From positions 1-7,551 of the forward strand of contig CACXCV010000063.1 in the NCBI GenBank assembly GCA_902766215.1: DNA of 7,551 nt, given 5' to 3'. The notes under the pieces were generated by a model. The model worked only from the letters and a program-made list of their open reading frames with translations. It had not been told where the DNA came from and did no database searches. Source of the DNA: Oscillospiraceae bacterium (GTDB lineage: Bacteria > Bacillota > Clostridia > Oscillospirales > Oscillospiraceae). A program made the translations under genes and the position numbers. Numbering within the stretch: the stretch's first letter is position 1; the number at the start of each line of letters is the position of its first letter. Below are positions 5,350 through 7,551 of this stretch, piece after piece.

Positions 5350-6092
5350 GTCGTTTCCTCCTGATTGTTTGTAGGCTGCACCTTTGCGCGCCCTGCCGTC
5401 CGGCGCAGCGCCCGCAGCGCCTGCTTGTGCTCCGGCGCAACGCGAAAGCTCTCCACCGCCTTCTGAATGGCTTTTTGATGCGTCCAGCTGTCCAGCCGCT
5501 GCTCTGCAAAATAGGGCAGCACCGCTTCATATTGCTTGGCCAGCGCCGTGGCAAAATACCAGGCGCGCATCATGTTAACATAATATTTGTCAGACTGCAC
5601 CGCCGCAACCATCTCCGGATAGGCCGGGGAAAACTGCTCGTCCAGAAAGTGCGCCATCAGCCGCCCGATGCCAAAGCGCACCGTGTAAGGTTCGCCGGAA
5701 TGCAGCCAGCGGTCAACGGCCTCCAGCAGCCGCTGGGGCTGCCGGGCCAGCACACTGGGCGAGAGCATGTCGCAGGTGGCCCAGTTGTCCACATGGGGCA
5801 AAAACTCATCCACCGAGGTCAAACAGACGTCAAAGCTGCGGATGCGCGAGATCAGAATCCCGTGCAGATTGTTTTCCTCATAGCTCTGGTGGGGCTGCTG
5901 ACGCAAAAACGCCTCTGCCTCCCCCGTCCGCTCCAGCTCACGGGCCAGGGCCCGCAGCTGCGGCGTGCGCACGCCGATCACCCGCGCAGGATCCACGTCA
6001 GGGATCAGTCGGCAGTGAAACTGCCGGTAGGCCTCGTCCCGCAGGGAAAGCAGCCGCGCGTGCAGCACATCGCCGTCATACTCTGTGCTCAT
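5343..6092 (-). CDS. AlkD-like DNA alkylation repair protein (HEAT-repeat DNA glycosylase)
   Basis: A 249-residue all-helical protein of the DNA alkylation repair family (PF08713-type). These enzymes cut alkylated purines such as 3-methyladenine and 7-methylguanine from DNA without base flipping. Recognisable segments are RVIGVRTPQLRALAREL (37-53), SYEENNLHGILI (70-81), the hallmark VDNWATCD (101-108), TVRFGI (137-142) and YYVNMMRAWYFATALAK (170-186). From memory of Bacillus cereus AlkD (Trp109, Asp113, Arg148, Trp187), the matching residues here are Trp104, Asp108, Arg139 and Trp178, with the Trp-x3-Asp and Arg-to-Trp spacings kept, so the enzyme looks active. The start is ATG 6092, preceded by AGGTGG with an 8-base spacer; the frame continues upstream to 6365 but overlaps the promoter and has no ribosome site. 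It is the first gene of an operon with the ABC pair. The last residues (EETTC) carry the ATPase ribosome site and start. Confidence 0.9.
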   Translation of the reverse strand: MSTEYDGDVLHARLLSLRDEAYRQFHCRLIPDVDPARVIGVRTPQLRALARELERTGEAEAFLRQQPHQSYEENNLHGILISRIRSFDVCLTSVDEFLPHVDNWATCDMLSPSVLARQPQRLLEAVDRWLHSGEPYTVRFGIGRLMAHFLDEQFSPAYPEMVAAVQSDKYYVNMMRAWYFATALAKQYEAVLPYFAEQRLDSWTHQKAIQKAVESFRVAPEHKQALRALRRTAGRAKVQPTNNQEETTC

Positions 6093-6187
6093 GCAGCCAC
6101 CCACCTTCGGAACGCCGCCCCGGCCAGGTCTTTGCCGGTTCGTCTGTTTTTTGTGCCAATGACACCGTCCCCTCGCTTTCCATGCCA

Positions 6188-6207
6188 ATAACATTTCGTT
6201 ATATAAC
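6188..6207. promoter_or_regulatory. ATAAC/GTTAT palindrome cluster in the alkD-like operon leader
   Basis: ATAAC (6188-6192), GTTAT (6198-6202) and ATAAC (6203-6207) form two overlapping inverted repeats: one with a 5-base spacer and one perfect 10-bp palindrome, GTTATATAAC. The cluster lies about 12-31 bases downstream of the predicted transcription start, a place where a repressor could block elongation. It is AT-rich in an otherwise GC-rich region. No regulator gene is adjacent, so the binder is unknown. Confidence 0.5.
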
Positions 6208-6225
6208 AAGCGGTGTACATGATTC

Positions 6226-6254
6226 ATTGTAGTCCGCGCTTTGCTGCTTGTCAA
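6226..6254 (-). promoter_or_regulatory. Sigma-A promoter of the AlkD-ABC operon
   Basis: On the - strand, TTGACA (6254-6249) and TACAAT (6231-6226) are separated by 17 bases: a perfect -35 and a five-of-six -10. Transcription should start near 6219, leaving a leader of about 127 nt before ATG 6092. The promoter sits just downstream of the oleate hydratase terminator, so the operon is an independent transcription unit. Confidence 0.85.
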
Positions 6255-6285
6255 GATGTCCGGCTGAATTTTACTTTTGTTGCAG

Positions 6286-6327
6286 AAAAACCGCAGCCCG
6301 GACAGACAAGCCGTCCGGGCTGCGGTT
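6286..6327 (-). terminator. Rho-independent terminator of the oleate hydratase gene
   Basis: CCGCAGCCCGGAC (6291-6303) pairs perfectly over 13 bp with GTCCGGGCTGCGG (6313-6325), extendable by two A/T pairs, around a 9-base loop. On the - strand the stem is followed by TTTTTC. It begins about 30 bases after the TAA of the hydratase (6358-6360), as expected for its terminator. Confidence 0.93.
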
Positions 6328-6357
6328 CCATTTATCCTATCCTGCGGGCTGTATGAT

Positions 6358-7551
6358 TTACTCAATCAGACCGCTTTGCTTCAGCAGAATTTCGATGTCG
6401 GTGCCCTTCACCTTTTTCATCAGGACCTTCAGTGCTTCCTTTTCGATAAAGGCCAGCTTGGCGTCGGTAATGGGCTTTTTGTCAATGGCATAATAGCAGG
6501 CGCGCAGCAGCTCACGCACATCGTATTTGCTGCCCCACACCTCCGGCACGCCGCGGTCAACGTTCAGCAGCGTATACACCGCTTCCATGCCGGTGCGCAT
6601 GGAATACTCGGTGGTAAAGATGGTGTCGCGCGGGGTCTCGGCAAACTGGCCGATGAAGGCAAAGTTGACAGCGCCGTCGGGCACGACCTTCGGCCGGTCG
6701 GATTCTTTGCGGGGCTGGAAGAAGGCGTTGATATACGGCATATAGCAGGTGGTGGTGTTGCAGGCCTCGCAGGCCAACGTCTTGATCCGGTCCTCCGGCA
6801 CGCCGATGTGGTACAGCCACTCGCTGCAGACCTCCTCGCCCGTGCAGTCCCGCATGGCCTTCTTCACATAGTTGCCCTCTTTGTTGGTGTTCAGCGAATA
6901 CAGCCAGACCAGCACCATGTTTTTGTCCTGCGCGTGGAACTGCGGCTGGCGGTTGATCGTCCAGGAGAGGTACCAGTTGTCGATGCTGTCCCTGACGGTG
7001 ACAATGCCGCCGGTGGTCACCTTGCCCTCGCGGGGGTCGCGCTTGCAGATATTCATGATGTGGCGGATGATTTCCTCGTCCGAGGTGGCCACCGTGGCGC
7101 TCATCCAGTTGGTGGCGCTGACGTCCGAGCAGAACGTGTCCGGGTTGCCGAACTCGCCGTGCTCCGCCTGGGCGGCAATGGCCTTCCACATATCCCAGGA
7201 TTCGCCGCAGCCGTTCTTTACGCCGGACAGATCGGGCGCATGGGACTGATCGCCATAGCAGGAGGTGTCGGTGCAGCAGCCGTTGGTGATGAACACCAGG
7301 TCATCCTCGATGAGGTCAATGGTCTGCTCCTCTCCGTCCTTGACATAGACAATCTGCTTGGCAACCTTCTTGTCGCCCTCGGTTTCAATGATGACGTTTT
7401 TCACGTCCATACCGTATTCGATGCGCACGCCGTGGGACTCCAGATATTTCACCAGCGGCAGGATCATGCTCTCATACTGGTTGTATTTGGTAAAGCGCAG
7501 GGCGCTGAAGTCGGGCAGGCCGTCGATGTGGTGGACATAGCGGCACAGATA
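6358..7551 (-). CDS. ohyA: Oleate hydratase (MCRA family), C-terminal two thirds
   Basis: The frame runs unbroken from the right edge (base 7551) to the TAA at 6358, giving 397 visible residues of a family usually near 565-590 long; the N-terminal FAD-binding GxGxxG part and the start lie outside. The ATG at 7467 is internal, as family sequence continues upstream of it (LPDFSALRFTKYNQYES). Diagnostic segments include the NGCCTDTSCYGDQSHAP stretch, FGNPDTFC..NWMSATV, SWTINRQPQFHAQ, CTGEEVCSEWLYHIGVP, MPYINAFFQPRKESDRP and VNFAFIGQFAETPRDTIFTT. The enzyme adds water to the cis-9 double bond of oleate to give 10-hydroxystearate, with FAD as a non-redox cofactor, and works at the inner face of the membrane on free fatty acids. 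In gut and skin bacteria it detoxifies host or dietary unsaturated fatty acids. It is a separate unit with its own terminator. The C-terminal helical region (about the last 55 residues) is present and the end looks natural. Confidence 0.96.
   Translation of the reverse strand, partial: YLCRYVHHIDGLPDFSALRFTKYNQYESMILPLVKYLESHGVRIEYGMDVKNVIIETEGDKKVAKQIVYVKDGEEQTIDLIEDDLVFITNGCCTDTSCYGDQSHAPDLSGVKNGCGESWDMWKAIAAQAEHGEFGNPDTFCSDVSATNWMSATVATSDEEIIRHIMNICKRDPREGKVTTGGIVTVRDSIDNWYLSWTINRQPQFHAQDKNMVLVWLYSLNTNKEGNYVKKAMRDCTGEEVCSEWLYHIGVPEDRIKTLACEACNTTTCYMPYINAFFQPRKESDRPKVVPDGAVNFAFIGQFAETPRDTIFTTEYSMRTGMEAVYTLLNVDRGVPEVWGSKYDVRELLRACYYAIDKKPITDAKLAFIEKEALKVLMKKVKGTDIEILLKQSGLIE

Noticed and set aside
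5427..6191. A 254-codon open frame on the + strand
   Set aside because: It is antisense to the AlkD-like gene, with low-complexity His/Gln/Arg/Leu composition and no family resemblance.
6093..6365. N-terminal extension of the AlkD-like gene by up to 91 codons
   Set aside because: The extension runs through the promoter and the oleate hydratase terminator, has basic low-complexity content, and no start within it has a ribosome site; ATG 6092 does.
6557..7189. A 210-codon - strand frame within the oleate hydratase region
   Set aside because: It is an out-of-frame shadow rich in Arg, Gly and His; the overlapping frame matches oleate hydratase throughout.

Overview
The window looks like chromosome from a GC-rich anaerobic Bacillota, probably a gut Oscillospiraceae/Ruminococcaceae relative (Faecalibacterium, Subdoligranulum or Gemmiger type). 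This rests on the triple S-layer-homology surface protein, a Gram-positive-type oleate hydratase, strong AGGAGG ribosome binding sites, near-perfect sigma-A promoters and Bacillota-style ABC genes. The placement is inferred from gene content and style, not from a marker gene. No mobile element, CRISPR array, tRNA or rRNA was seen.

Layout. (1) Bases 1-1548, + strand: the C-terminal 515 residues of a large secreted protein that runs off the left edge, with a cohesin-like beta-sandwich, a Ser/Pro/Lys-rich linker and three SLH repeats. (2) A strong hairpin at 1568-1602, with T-runs on both strands, ends this gene and the convergent operon. (3) Bases 1654-2870, - strand: a two-gene operon of a MarR-family repressor and a TauE/SafE (TSUP) membrane transporter. 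They overlap by ATGA and are driven by a consensus promoter (TTGACA-N17-TATAAT) that is buried in alternating GAAC/GTTC half-sites, which suggests autoregulation. (4) Bases 3041-6092, - strand: a three-gene, translationally coupled operon of an AlkD-like DNA alkylation repair glycosylase, an ABC ATPase and a 12-TM ABC permease. Both junctions are the same 7-base overlap, ATGCTGA. The operon has its own near-consensus promoter and a roughly 127-nt leader holding an ATAAC/GTTAT palindrome cluster. (5) Bases 6358-7551, - strand: the C-terminal 397 residues of an oleate hydratase that runs off the right edge, followed by a clear terminator.

How the parts work together. The MarR protein probably senses a small molecule and controls the TSUP exporter or importer. 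The coupling of a base-excision glycosylase to a dedicated ABC transporter is the most unusual arrangement here and could be a two-pronged defence (repair plus efflux) against a DNA-alkylating metabolite. That is inference; translational coupling alone does not prove shared function. Oleate hydratase detoxifies unsaturated fatty acids at the membrane. All intergenic gaps are under 300 bases and are described in the feature list.
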